Source of the DNA: Luscinia megarhynchos
Lineage: Eukaryota > Chordata > Aves > Passeriformes > Turdidae
Reading direction: 5' to 3'
DNA length: 64,000 bases
Assembly (NCBI GenBank): GCA_034336665.1
Contig: CM067584.1
Location: forward strand, 2,232,001-2,296,000
This document shows positions 1 through 11,689 of the stretch, in pieces. Within the stretch, counting starts at the first letter, position 1. Each line of letters starts with the position of its first letter. Made by a program: the position numbers and the translations under genes. Under the pieces are notes generated by a model. It was given only the letters and a program-made list of their open reading frames with translations, ran no database searches and was not told the origin of the DNA.

Positions 1-308
1 CAGATCCCGGTTTAGATCCCAGCACAGATCCCAGCCCAGATCCCAGCTCAGATCCCAGCTCAGATCCAAGTTTAGATCCCAGTTTATATCCCAGTTTAGA
101 TCCCAGCTTAGATCCCAGCCCAGATCCCAGCTCAGGTCCCAGTTTAGATCCCAGCCCAGATCCCAGCTCAGATCCCAGCCCAGATCCCAGTTTAGATCCC
201 AGCCCAGATCCCAGCTCAGATCCCAGCCCAGATCCCAGTTTAGATCCCAGTTTAGATCCCAGCCCAGATCCCAGCTCAGGTCCCAGCTCAGGTCCCAGCT
301 CAGGTCCC
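1..308. repeat. 12-bp minisatellite, AGATCCCAGYYY type
   Basis: About 25 tandem copies of a 12-base unit in which AGATCCCAG is followed by a variable pyrimidine-rich triplet (CTC, CCC or TTT). The array reaches the left edge of the window, so its full length is unknown. A few copies carry GGTCCC in place of GATCCC, mostly at the right end, which suggests local homogenisation of variants. It lies just upstream of the candidate splice acceptor at 434 and would be intronic if that exon is real. Confidence 0.9.
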
Positions 309-434
309 ACTGGTGCCCCCCCAGCTTTGCTGCCAGGCCCAGCACAGCTCGTTCACCCCTCAGCCCCCAGGGCCCCCAACCCCTCCAGCCCGTTCCTGGT
401 GCTCTCAGTGATCCTTCCCTTTGTCCTTCCACAG

Positions 435-538
435 ATGGAATTCCTCATCCAGAACCCATCACGGATTTTGCTGATAATTTCCCAAAAAAAACCAAATCCC
501 CAAAAACCCAAGGTCTGACAAGGATGATTCCCTGCTGA
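435..538 (+). CDS. Candidate last coding exon of an unidentified gene
   Basis: A pyrimidine-rich tract ending CCACAG at 434 forms a good splice acceptor. With two bases (AT) completing a split codon, the frame from 437 reads about 33 codons to TGA at 536-538. The peptide begins GIPHPEPITDFADNF and ends KTQGLTRMIPC; it is Lys/Pro rich and has ordinary composition, unlike the repeat-encoded frames elsewhere. The stop is followed by about 340 bases resembling a 3' UTR and an AATAAA at 859. I do not recognise the protein family. Another frame starting at ATG 435 is also open to 518 but looks less protein-like. The splice-site and UTR context is seen directly; the exon call is inference. The rest of the gene would lie to the left of the window. 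Confidence 0.4.
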
Positions 539-880
539 GCCCTGGGTTCTGGATTCAGGGATCCATTTGGCCTCAGCTGAAGGGCAGGACAAAGTGAAGC
601 AGTTGAAAGTCATTGAGGAGAGGGACAGGAAACGAGCTCAAAGCTCCAGGAATTTCAATTTTAGGATCTGTGTCTATATTGGATGCATGATGTAATATAT
701 ATAAATATATATATATTTTGCAAAATTTTCTATTTGATGCCTCAGCACTCAGGGCTTTGCTCATCCAACGCTGCCTTAGGCACCAGAGCATTTTGTGCCA
801 GAAAAAACAATTTTGTCTTTTAATTTTTTATGGAATGCAGATGTGAGGCTGCAAAAGGAATAAACCCAAAGGGACCATGC
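539..880 (+). other. Putative 3' UTR of the candidate exon
   Basis: AT-rich non-repetitive sequence follows the TGA at 536-538, including a TATA/ATAT-rich stretch at 694-716 and a T-rich stretch at 813-830. It contains no other compelling frame. It ends near an AATAAA hexamer, as expected for a short avian 3' UTR. Its status depends on the exon call. Confidence 0.35.
859..864 (+). terminator. Canonical AATAAA polyadenylation hexamer
   Basis: AATAAA is seen about 320 bases after the candidate stop codon, with a C/T-rich stretch from about 890. AATAAA is common by chance in AT-rich DNA, so its value lies in its position. Confidence 0.35.
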
Positions 881-1439
881 CCACACCACAGTGCCCTCCC
901 CTCCCACTCCTTTTCTCAAAATTAATCCTGTCTGTTCCATTTTATTGTAACGAAAACCAAAGAATTAAAAATTACTCCAAGAATCAGCCCATTATCTCGT
1001 GGCTTAAATTTAATTAAATTCAATAATTCAATTAAAGTTGGTACCACCAGTTTCTTGCCAGGCCAGGCACCCCAAGGCTCTGTGGTGCACACAGGAATTT
1101 TGGGTCGCTCCTGCTGCAGCAAGGAACTGACTTTTCCCTTTTCCACACGAACGCCTGGATCCCCTTGGGGAATGCTCGACCCTGTCAAACAAAGGCACGG
1201 AGATTTTTCAGGAACAAGTAGGACAAAATCCACCAAGAGTGAGCAGGAGAAGGAGAAATTGTGTTTGAGCCCTGAAGTGGAGCCAGAGAAGCGCTGGATT
1301 CAGGGACTGGACGTCCCAACCCATCTGCGTGCACGCTGAGCAGCCCCAGCCAGAATTCCCACCCTGCTTCCTGCCCTTCCCACTCACCCAGGATTTCCTG
1401 GTGTGCTGATTCCCCCCATCCAAAAAAAACCAGGAATGG
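881..1439. other. Unique sequence, nothing identified
   Basis: AT-rich at 1000-1035 (AATTAAAT-type runs) and otherwise mixed composition. No splice-bounded exon, RNA gene or recognisable mobile element was seen. Confidence 0.6.
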
Positions 1440-2412
1440 ATAAACACTCTAAAAAAAAAAAACAAACCCAAAACAACACAAAATAACCAAAAAGAATCAC
1501 CCCAAAACAACACAAAAAACCCCCAAAACAACCCAAAAAAACCAAACAACCCAAAACAACCCAAAAAACAAGCCCTAAACAACCCCCAAAAACCCAAAAA
1601 CCCCCAAAACAACCCAAAACAACCGAGAACAACCCAAAAACAACCCCAAAACAACCAAAAACAACCAAAAAAACCCCAAAACAACCCAAAAACCCCCCAA
1701 AACAACAAAAAACCTCCCAAAACAACCCCCAAAACAACCCAAAACAACCCCAAAACAACCTGAAACAACCCAAAACAACCCCAAAAAACCCCCAAAACAA
1801 CCCCAAAAAACCCCCAAAACAACCCAAAACAACGCAAAAACCCCCCAAACAACCCAAAACAACCCAAAACAACCCCAAAAACACCCCCAAAACAACCCCC
1901 AAAAACAACCCAAAAACCCCAAAACAACCCAAAAAACCCCAAAACAACAAAAAACCAAAACAACCCCAAAACAACCCCAGAACAACCTGAAACAACCCAA
2001 AACAACCCAAAACAACCCCCCAAAACAACCCAAAACAACCCCTAAAACAACCCAAAAACCCCCCAAAATAACCCCCAAAAACAACCCAAAACAACCCCCA
2101 AAAACCCCCAAAACAACACAAAACAACCCAAAACAACCCCAAAACAACCCAAAAATCAACCCCAAAACAACCCAAAAAACCTCAAAACAACCCAAAACCA
2201 ACCCCAAAAAAACCCCCCAAAAAACCCCAAAAAAACCCCAAAACAACCCCAAAAAAACCCCAAAACAACCCAAAACAACCCAAAAAATCTCCCCAAAACA
2301 ATCCCAAAACAGCCCCAAACAACCCGAAAACAACCCCAAAACAACCCAACCCCCCCCCCCCCCAAAAAAAACCCCAAAACAACCCAAAAAAACCTCAAAA
2401 CAACCCCAAACA
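1440..2412. repeat. About 970-bp A/C-only minisatellite (CAAAACAACCC type)
   Basis: Long degenerate array of a 10- to 12-base unit resembling AACCCCAAAAC. The plus strand is almost pure A and C for nearly 1 kb; G and T appear only as scattered single bases. A C homopolymer lies at about 2349-2363. The complementary strand is G/T only and has three overlapping stop-free frames of 263-318 codons composed almost entirely of Gly, Phe, Val, Leu, Cys and Trp. These are compositional artefacts, not genes. Confidence 0.95.
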
Positions 2413-4465
2413 GCAGCACAGCACCACCCAGGGCACCACAAAGCGCTTTTCTTTGGTTTAAACAAGAGCCAAAAGCAGAGAGATTTCACCCAAACCCTTC
2501 CCGGAGCCGGGGGATGTTTCCCCGGCACCACCCGAGCTCCGTGAGGCAGCAGAAAAGCTCCTTCATGAATTTTTCAGCGGCTATCACTGGAATTAAAAGC
2601 CCTGAGCAGTCGCTGCGGGGAGGCACGGCAGCCTGTGATATTTCTCTTTTTTTCCTGCACGGAGCTGAAGTGCTGAATCCCAGCCAGAATTCCAGCTGCG
2701 AGCGGGGGCACAGGTGTTAAATGGGAATTCTGGTGCCCACCAGGACTCCCTCCCCAGGCTTTTATACCTCAGGATTGTAAATTAAACCCATCCTGCGAGG
2801 CTCTAAACACTCGGAGACATTTATGTGTCATTTCTAGTCAGGGATGGGCCAAGGGCTTGTTCCTCAGCAGTTTCTTTTACCAAATCCTTCTCAGAAAGCA
2901 GAAAATTTATCTCTCTTTTGGACACTCTGCCCATAACAGAGTGCAGAAATCTGGTAGTTAAATTCCTCTTGGCTTGTACTGCTTTGCCTCTATAACTTTT
3001 AAAGCCCTGAAAGAACATAAAGTTAAAATTTTAATGGCATTTCAGCAGAACCTCTTTGAATTTTGTATTAGATCTCAATTTAGCCTCCGGTAAAGCCTTT
3101 AGAAAAGAAGAAAAAAAAATCCGATGCTTAAAAATGTAATAATCATACAGGAACCTTCCAAAGCCAGCATCAAATGGAATAAAATATATTTTATTAATGA
3201 TACAATTCACAAAATTACCAGCCCTGCCACTCTGTGCCCGCAGGAGAGACGTCCTGGGCTGTGCTCACATCCAGGAGCTGCTGGGCTTTGTTCTGGATGG
3301 GATCCCAGGGGAATTGAATTTTTGGGAAGTTTTTAGGAAATTCTGGCTCGTTGTCCATGGGGTGGGGCTGGTCCAGCCTGGCTGGGGTTCCCAGGGCAGA
3401 ACTGGGAGCTGTGAGGGTTGAACTCAGCAAAAACTCAGAGCTCGAAAAAAGCACAAAAACATCAAAAGCATCAACTGCCCCACGGGAATTTGGGAATATC
3501 CCAAATTTCCCAGGAGCACCCAGAGCTGTAAAGGGAAGAGATTTTCTGAGCTGCTGTCACACCCTGCAAACCCTCCCAGCGCAAACAAACAAGAAATAAT
3601 TAGGGAAGGAGGAGGCAGATTTGCAAACATTGAGGCTCTGAATGTCAAAGGGGGAGAGCAGGAAGGATTTTCTCTCCCCCGTGGACACTTCCCAGGCAGC
3701 AATTCCACAGGAGTGCAGTTTGCAGGATCCCTTTCATTGTCTGTTTGCTCAGGCATCACTTTCAGAGGGTTTGTAAACAGCGCTGCAAACCCCAATTTAA
3801 GGAGATGTGAAGTTAGAGAATAATTTATTACGGAAAATCTGCCAAAATAAGAGAAAAAAACAATTAGGAGAATTTGTTCTTCATTTCAAGCTCTCAGCAC
3901 GAGGGACTGGAGTGAATCCTTTGATTTCCATCTCCCCCAGCTGCAGAGCCCAAGGGCCTCCACGGATTTGGGAAATCTGGGATGGACCAAAATCTGGGAT
4001 TCATGGAAAAATTCCTTTGGGAGGCACCTCAGGACATCCCCCTGTCCCATCCCTGCTCAGAGCAGGACAAACCTGGGGTTGGGTGGGGAATGGTGCTGGG
4101 TGCAGGGTTTGACCTCCAGGCACAGAAATTTGGGGCACTTTTGTGTCTCCCACAGCTCCCTGGTGTGGAAGCAGAAATTTGGGTTTCTTTTAAAAGCTTT
4201 GAATGAACCTTCTGAGAGCTGCAGGCACGGGAGGAGCAGCAAAAATTTTCCATTTCCCTCTGATGCAAAAGCAGAGAAGAGGAGTGGGAGACCAGGATCA
4301 GGAGAATTTAAATCCTCTGGAGTGAAGGAGGCAGCTCCTCCTCCTCTGCCACAGCACAGACCTCGAGACACAGAGGCAAAGCTGGAAAGACTGAGAGGGT
4401 TTTATCATAATTAATGTGATTTAGCCAAAGAAAGATCTGTTGAAAGCCTGGAAGTAGATAGGAGG
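2413..4465. other. Unique sequence without recognised genes
   Basis: Mixed-composition single-copy DNA. AT-rich stretches at 2990-3220 and 3800-3860 alternate with GC-richer stretches. Short open frames (for example 3968-4414 plus, 148 codons) have no recognisable motif and overlap others on the opposite strand. No LTR ends, primer-binding sites or tandem arrays were seen. Confidence 0.6.
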
Positions 4466-4690
4466 ATGATGATTATAATAATTATTATATTGTTAATTAT
4501 TTTATAGCTATATGATAATTATTTTATATACTATAAAATCGTAGTAATACAATAGATCATATCAATATAGATCATAGTAATACAATAGATAACGATATTA
4601 TCATATCACTACAATAACAATGATAATAATATTACAATGATCATATTTTATATATTTTTTATATTTTTTTATTTTATTTTTATTTTTATT
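4466..4690. repeat. AT-rich low-complexity tract
   Basis: About 225 bases built mostly from ATTATTAT, TATATGATAATTATT and ATAGATCATA-type words, ending in a T-rich ATTTTTATTTT run. ATAGATCATA-like words recur near 4552, 4566 and 4580, which suggests a decayed short tandem repeat. Confidence 0.8.
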
Positions 4691-6036
4691 CTTCACCCAC
4701 ACAATTCCTTCCGTGGACACTGTTCTCACAGCTCCTGGGAAAGGATTGCCCCAGGCAGTGAGATCTTTCCTTTGCTCAGATAAAGCCTTTTCCCCCTCTG
4801 GAGGAGAGATAAAAACCAGCAGGAAGAACAAAGATCCCCTCTAATCCAGGGATTCCCCTCCCTGACCTTCAGACAGGGCCACACGTGGGGCAGGGGAGCT
4901 CGTTCCCAGCTCATGCTTTGCAAAAAATCAGGAATTCACCAGAAAAACCTTCCTGGTTCAGGCCAAAGGCACAGAATTCCAATCCTGGAATTCTGATAAT
5001 TCCGAGCAGATGGTTCTGAGCTCTTTGTCAGGCACACAAAGGGCACAGTCAGAATAGAAATGCTGATTATTGTTCCAGCAAACAGATGGGGAGGTGTGTG
5101 CCAGAGCAGGGCCACCTGTAAAACATTCTGGGACTGCAGGGATGTGAAGTGGTTCCGTGTGGAGGAGCGAAGGGAGCTGGGAGGAAACGTTCCTCCTCAG
5201 CCAGGTAATCCAGTCACAAAGGTGCTGGGAATTAACATAAAATAATGCTGGTTGTTCTGGCAGGGAGAAATTTCTGAGGAATTACAAATTCCTTTTGCAG
5301 GGTGGTGCTTGAAGGGGGCTTTGCTCCCGTCCCAAAGTGCCACAAACACCTCCAGGAACTCACAAGGAGTGTGACACAAAAGTGTGGCACAAGGAGTGGG
5401 AAAAGTCCATTTCCTCCTCCCCAGGACACCATTCCTGTTGGGACAGATGAAAGTTGGACAGGAAGGTCTCACACATATTTATGTTTAGCTGAAAGATGTT
5501 TGAATGTAGAATCTGAAGAAGGAATAGAAATGAAAGCAAGTTTCTATATAGAAGAAAAGATTTGCTGAGGCAGTCTTACCGAGTAACTAAGAAAGCAAAG
5601 GGTAAAATGAGTTGGAAGGGCTCAGAGCAAAGGACAAACCCACCTCAAACAGAAGATGTTTTTACCACGCAAAAAGACTCCACAGGCAAACAAGCAGAAA
5701 GAAATATCTCCGAAATTTTCCGCTTCAAGAAAACTGAAAAACAACTTCCAGCTTCAACTGTAGCACACTAACGTTTTGTGACTGGAGAACAGTAACATGA
5801 ACGTGGTAATGTCAGTAGTTATGGGAGGCTCCAGGTGACAGTAAAGGTTCAGACAGCGAGGCTGAGAAAGAAGCACAGCAACAAAACTGATCGGCCAGGG
5901 GACGGTGATGATCCAGGGGAAGGATCCTCAAGCAAGATCCCGATACAAAATCAGAATCAGAGCAACTGGCACAAGGTCAGAAACCAACACTGAGCCCTTT
6001 TCCCTGAAAAACCTTTGTGACCTAAGAAAGAATTGT
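4691..6036. other. Unique sequence, possibly containing a decayed ERV leader on the minus strand at its right end
   Basis: No tandem repeat or recognised gene. The last few hundred bases lie just downstream, in minus-strand sense, of a primer-binding-site-like sequence at 6037-6054. They could be the untranslated leader of a degraded retroviral element, but I could not identify gag-like protein there. Confidence 0.35.
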
Positions 6037-6054
6037 GCCCCACGTTGGGCGCCG
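6037..6054 (-). mobile_element. Primer-binding-site-like 18-mer for tRNA-Lys, minus strand
   Basis: Read on the minus strand, this 18-mer matches the primer-binding site complementary to tRNA-Lys(1,2) at 17 of 18 positions; only the first base differs (C for T). That primer class is used by many class II (betaretrovirus-like) elements. If real, the LTR would lie to the right (above 6060) and the internal region to the left. The right flank becomes GTTTT-rich and I could not define an LTR, so the element is strongly decayed or the match stands alone. Confidence 0.5.
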
Positions 6055-6059
6055 ATTTT

Positions 6060-6250
6060 TATTTGTTTCGGTTTAGGGTAAATTTGGGAGGAAACTTTTT
6101 AATGGGGATTTTTTTAGGAAATAGATTTAAGCAGGTTTTTTTTGTTTGATTTTTGGTTTTTGGGGTTTTATTGTTTTGGTTTTTGGCTTTAGGGGTTTTC
6201 TTGTTTTGGTTCTTGGTTTTCTGTTTTTTTGTTTTGTTTTGTTTTTATGT
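6060..6250. repeat. G/T-rich low-complexity tract (GGTTTT words)
   Basis: The plus strand is rich in TTTGGTTTT, GGGGTTTT and TTTTGTTTTG words. It abuts the primer-binding-site-like sequence and may be the remnant of an expanded simple repeat or of an LTR 3' end. Confidence 0.7.
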
Positions 6251-8439
6251 ATTAAGATGCTCAGCAAAGAAAAATATATAAAGCATTGTAACCAGAACTA
6301 GAGTGGCTTCAGACAAACCTACAGCTGAGGTTGAGAAGCTTTAGGCCGGGCTCTGTCACACAGGACCCGTGAATTGCTGAATCATCTGGATAAAATAAAC
6401 AACACCTTAAAAACCAACTGAAGTCCCCCATCCCTCCTTTCAGCTCTCACACATTCCAATTTCCACACTTAATTCCTGGCTCACGGCGCTGCCAGGGAAG
6501 ATTTAACACACAGGAAATGTCAAATTGTGCCTCTCTTCAAACACAGGAGCCCCGATGTGGCAGCGGCAGCTCTGAGTATTTATTAGCTGGCACGAGGCAC
6601 CGTGAGCACAGTGTCACTTTAATTGAGTTATTGCTGCTCTCCCCTTAAACGAGAGCAAAACTGATCCAGATTGGGATGGATTGAAGCAATTCCGTGCTGG
6701 GGAATAATTCCACTCCCGTGTAAGTGCAGCCGTGGAATTTTAAGTGGGAAATAGAGATCTCACATAAATTTCCCTCCGTCCTCAAAGTCTATCTGGGTAA
6801 TTAAGACCCTGAATTTACTGGGCTTTTTTTCTGTCCAGAAATGTTACGCCCTGGAGCTGGAACACCTTGGAGCTGGAATTAAGTTCAAACATCCAAATAT
6901 TGTAAAGATAGTTCAGACTGACAGATCTTAGATACCAACTCATGTTCTGAGCCTCCTTTTTTTGATTTGAATCTTTAGCACCATCCCTTTGAAAAGCTGC
7001 TAAATTCAGCTCCTGTTGCAGATCTGGAGAGTTCTGCACTTTCCCATCACATATTGATTATCAGAGAGTATTTCACATTATCATTCTGCCAAGTTTCCAT
7101 CGGGCTGAGCCACAAATCCCCCCCATCGATCCCTGGAATGATTAAATCACAATGCTGGACCCACAGCCCTGGAGCAGAGCTCAGGGAGAGCAAGAAAGGG
7201 GCTTAATTAGGCTTGGTTTGGGCCTGGAGCTCAGTGAAACACAGAGCAAGGAGCAAACAAGGCTTTTGTTCCTCCTCCCATTAAACCACTGGTACCCTGA
7301 GGAGGGTTCTGGGAGGAAGGGAGTTAAAGTAACAAAATCCATTTTTTGGGGACTCCAGTGGCTCCTGAGGACATTCCAGAGCACAGCAAATGCCCCCAAA
7401 TCTCCTTCTCGGCTCTTCCTCTGCATTCCCCATCATTTCACTCCTTTCTTGGCAATAATTTCAGCCTGAGGAGGAGCCCGAAGGGGCCCAGCTTTGCAAA
7501 GCCAGGCCCAGCAGCCGCCCTTTGTCTCAGTGAAGGACAGAGCTTTCCTCCCATTCTTCTCCTTCCCGAGACACGAAATGAAGTCTCGTTTGCTGCTCAG
7601 CTAATCCTTCCTCTGTCTTGCAGAAGAGATATGCTTTTGTCACTTCCTCCTGCTGATAAGAGTTGTATCAAAGTTTGGGGGGGAATGAATTGCAGTTTTT
7701 CAATTTAAAAGCCTGCTGGTATCAGCCAGAGCCTTGGTTAAACAAATCCCCTGTGAGAAGAGAGATAAGCCAACATATTTGTGTATTAAACAGGAGATGT
7801 TTCCTGTCCTACAGGCAGCAAATAAAAATCTGAGAATTCCTTCTCGTGCTGATTGATAATGACTGACTAAATAGTGCAATTAATGAGGAACCAGCCAATT
7901 AGGCTGTGCTCCTTGCTTTGGCCGGTGGGGAGCTGACAAAGATGTCTGGAGCACGATCTGGGAGCATTTCCTTGATCTCCCACTCAGCTGTCAGTGCCTG
8001 GCAGGTCCTGTAAGGGTAGAGACACACAGGAGCAGCGCCAGCATCCCCAGGAGAAAGTGGAATTCCCAGTGCCTGCATTATCCCTGTCTGAAATCCACAG
8101 AGCTCTGCATCTCTGCTTGTCCTCCCTGCTGCAGATCAGCTGCACAAAGCACAAATTGCTCCTGAGAGCACATCCAGGGCTGGGTGCTGCACAGCCAGAG
8201 GGGTTCAGGCAGAATCTCCACCAAAAAACCAGCCAGGAGTGTGGGAATGGGGTCCCACTGGGGGCTGGGAGCAGGGAGGGATGTCAGGAATCAGCCCAGG
8301 GATGGAGCAGGATGGGCTGCAGGAACAAACTGGACTTCTGGACGGCAAATCAATGTGATTTCGCAGAAGTTGATTTTTTGTTTACAATTCGCCTAATTAT
8401 ACATTTCTAGAACTATTACTCACGTGGGGACATACTCTA
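6251..8439. other. Unique AT-rich sequence
   Basis: Single-copy DNA with several AT-rich, slowly varying stretches (6590-6760, 7590-7900). No tandem array, LTR terminus, RNA gene or convincing exon was seen. Short frames at 7152-7469 and 7994-8410 have no recognisable motifs. Confidence 0.6.
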
Positions 8440-8700
8440 CAATTGGTAATTTTAAGATATTGATCCACCCTTCAAACCCTTGAAAGTCTGTAATTTGTGG
8501 TCTTCAAGATCTTCACCGCCCTCCGTTATCTTGGATCTTCTAATCTTGATATTCGGTGTTTTCAACTCCTTCTCTCCTGATTTAGCATAGCTGATGTTCT
8601 AGTGGCCTTGGGGGGGGTTTCAAACAAGTTATTGAAAAACTCTTCAATTTTTTTCATGCTGTGCACCTGTTGTAAACACTGGTCTAAACTAAGAAATACA
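8440..8700 (-). pseudogene. Protein-like open segments in two frames, origin unknown
   Basis: On the minus strand, one frame entering from 8849 and ending at 8562 has a protein-like tail beginning MKKIEEFFNNLFE (ATG at 8657). A different frame, open from about 8593 to a stop at 8452-8454, reads as a Lys/Glu-rich segment including the word GGEDLEDHKLQ. The frames overlap by about 30 bases. A run of nine G residues (C on the minus strand) lies at about 8612-8620. Both segments look more like real protein than neighbouring random frames, so this may be a frameshifted remnant of a retrogene or of retroviral gag. I do not recognise the family. Confidence 0.2.
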
Positions 8701-8769
8701 CAAAAACAGCGAGTGTGTGATCGAACAGCAAAATGTGCAGAAATAACTGAACAGCAAAACACAGCAAAT

Positions 8770-10112
8770 AAATAAAGTTTTTGGCTGGTGCACACACACA
8801 AAGCCCAGATTTGTACAGACATGTCCAGAGGGGTCCAAACAATGGGCACATTCCCTCATCATTCCCTGGGAATTCCTCGTGGACAATTTCATTTGGTGAA
8901 GGGTCCTGTGCACAGCCAGGGGTTTGTGGAGCCCACAGCTGGCACATCTGTCCTGCCCCTGATCCATAATCAAAGCAGCAAATCCTTGGGAATTGGGTGC
9001 TGGGAGGTTTTGCCTTCCCACCATCCAGAAATTCAAGAAAAGCGCGGATTGGAATCTCACCCTGTTGCCTTTTTAAGTGAGAATTTGACCATTTTTATTC
9101 CAGTTATCGCCCTGCTCCCATTCCCTCTCTAGAGTGGCAATTCTGGGAATGTTCCCAGCTCAGAGCTACCCCAGCTCCCCTCTTCTCCCATAAACCTGGA
9201 GCAGTTTGTTGTTATTTTTATGGAGTTATTCTGCTGTGCCTGGATTTATTCATTCCAATGGCTGCTGGCTTCTTGAAGGGCCGGATTATTTCGTGGAGAC
9301 TTCCACTTTATGTTCTCCACAAATGAAATCTTTCACAGTTACACGGTGTTATTTTTATTTATATTTTATTCTCTCTTCCTGGCTATTTAGAATAAACTGC
9401 TTGCCACAGCCCCAGGAGAAAAATCCTTCAAAGCTAATGACCTTGTTAAAGGTTCACTCATCACAGTAAAATGTCAAACAAGGTACTTTAAGGTAGCAGA
9501 ACTGGATGGCAAATGTAGCTTTACATTATTATTTAGGGGGAAAAAAGCTGCAGCAAACCCACACCTAGAGGTAGGGCTGTCGATTCCATGCATTTAAATG
9601 TCATTCTTGGCCATTTCTTGGCATTTTATGTCAGGTTGAATATAACAGGGACTTCACCAACATAAGTTAACAGAGCTGCTTCTGCCACTAAATATTGCTC
9701 TGCCCTGGAAAAAGGCACAAATGAGGATTTTGCAGGGAAAAAGGTCTGCAGGATTAAGGGTTTAATTTATTTTTGTGTAAGCACTGCTGTCTCAGGGGAG
9801 GCAGCTCAGGCAGCTGCTGCAATCACCTCACGACCCAGCAGAAGCAGCTCCACAAACCTGGATCCCAAAACCTCCTCAAGAGCTCCCTGGTGCTCAGACC
9901 CTCCCTGGGCTGGGAAATGGGCTGGAAAAATGGGCTGGAAACCCCAAATCCTGCCAGAGCTCCTGGGGTTTCGCCAATCCTTGTAAGAGCTGAATTTTAA
10001 TCCGAGGAAGGTGTTTGTGGAACAAAGGTGGAACAGCCAGGAAGGGCTTGGAGGGAAGGAAAATCCTCTTTGGGAAAACCCCAAGTGTGTGGCTGCCACC
10101 ACGGGGCCAGCA
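8770..10112. other. Unique sequence, nothing identified
   Basis: Mixed-composition single-copy DNA with AT-rich stretches at 9320-9480 and 9590-9680. No repeats with recognised boundaries and no exon-like structure were seen. Confidence 0.6.
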
Positions 10113-10757
10113 CGGATTTCTGTGCTGGTGGCACTCAGGGATCTCCAAATTTCACATTTCTGTGCTGATGCACCCAGAAATACCCAAATTTCACATTTCT
10201 GTGCTGAGGGCACACAGAAATTTCCAGATTTAACACAGGGCTGTCTATGCTCACACACTCAGAAGTTTTCCAGATTTCACATTTTTGTGCTGATACATGC
10301 AAAAATTTCCAGATTCCACACAGGGATATCCGTGCTGATACACTCAGAAATGTCCAGATTGCACATTTCCATGTTGATGGCACTCAGAATCTTCCAGATT
10401 TCACACAAGGATTTCTGTGCTGGCACACTCAGAAATTTCTAGATTTCACACAGGGATGTTTGTGCTCATACACTCAGAAATTTTCCAGATTTCACATTTC
10501 TGTGCTGATACACTCAGAAATTTCTAGATTTCACACAGGGATTTCTGTGCTGATGGCACACAGAATTTTCCAGATTTCACACAAGGATTTCTGTGCCCAC
10601 ACACTCAGAATTTTCCAGATTCCACATTCACATGCTGATGGCACACAGAATTTTTCAGATTTCACACAGGGATGTGTGCGCTGATACACTCAGAATTTTC
10701 TAGATTTCACACAGGGATTTCTGTGCTCATACACTGAGAATTTTCCAGTTCTCACAC
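10113..10757. repeat. 39- to 47-bp minisatellite
   Basis: About 14 imperfect copies of a unit containing CACTCAGAAATTTCCAGATT, then CACA, a variable CAGGGATTTCTGTG, and GCTGAT. Copies alternate between a long form with CACAGGGATTT and a short form in which CACATTTCTGTG follows directly. Stop-free frames of 143-150 codons run through it on both strands and are products of the repeat. Confidence 0.92.
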
Positions 10758-11439
10758 CAATTTCCAGGTTCACTCCACGAGTGAATCTTTGGTTACCACC
10801 AGAGCCTTATTCCCAACCTCCCAACTCCCATCTTTTATTCCCAGTTCTTGGCCTTCCAGAGCTTCTCTCTCAGAAATCCCAAACCTTTTTCCACTGCTCC
10901 TCTCCACCCCAACCCTGCCACTGAACAGAACTGGAGCTGAATTGGGCGGTAATTAAATTCCTGGGCGTTGCAGGTGTAATGTGTTAATAAAAAAGTAATT
11001 GCAGCAGCATTGTTTCTGCAGGTTTGGGTAATTACGTGGCACTTCCATTCCTCTGTGCTCTCTCCCAGCAAGGGCTCTCCTCACCATCTGCTGAGATTTA
11101 ATTAATATATGCTAAATGTCCTGCTATATTATTAAATCTCATTTAGAAGTGTCCTCAGCTCAGTGTAGGGCTGCCCAAGCTGCAGCAGCCTGAGCAGGGA
11201 CCTCGCCTTGGATTTCAATAATTCAGATAAAAGAAGGCTCATTAATGAAGGAGAGGTGTTATCTTTCCCCCTAGAAATGAGCAAAAGGGGAGGACAATTA
11301 TTGCAGAGATGTAATGAAATACCTGGAGATTTCCCAGAGGTAAAATTTATCTCGAAATCCTTAAACACCAGCAGGTCTGGCAGTCCTGGCTGAGGAGAGG
11401 CCACCCCAGAACTGCAGTTTGTGCTGCTCTGCACAGGGA
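10758..11439. other. Unique sequence, nothing identified
   Basis: AT-rich at 10940-11150 with TAATTA and ATTAAT words. No exon, RNA gene or tandem array was identified. Confidence 0.55.
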
Positions 11440-11689
11440 GGTGTCGGGAAAATGAACACACAAGCACCAGAGGTTTGTGTCCAAAAAGGAGCCAGAGGAG
11501 TCCCAGAACTTTATCCAAATAAATGGAGAGGCCATGGGGCATTCCCCTGGGATCTCTCCAATTTTTGGAGGACTCAGACTCCTTTTTATCCCAATTTCCT
11601 TCTCTCTTTCCCCATTGCTGAGGTACTTGAGAGGCACAGACTTCCCAAACACCTGACACCTGAGATTCCCCTCTAATGCACAACCCTCC
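11440..11689 (-). mobile_element. Dispersed LTR-like repeat, family B, first part
   Basis: The reverse complement matches the tandem copies at 52862-53638: shared words include GGGAAGTCTG, CCTCTCAAG, ATGGGGAAAGAGAGA, a GGATAAAAAGGAG block and GGGACTCCTCTG. In sense orientation an AATAAAG- or GATAAAG-like motif is followed by about 60 bases ending near TTCCCGACA, the layout of an LTR R-U5 end. The copy is interrupted by the solo LTR at 11690-12062 and continues beyond it. Confidence 0.75.

Noticed and set aside
1208..2531. Overlapping minus-strand open frames of 263-318 codons
   Set aside because: They lie in an A/C-only repeat and consist of a handful of residues (G, F, V, L, C, W); stop codons are excluded by base composition.
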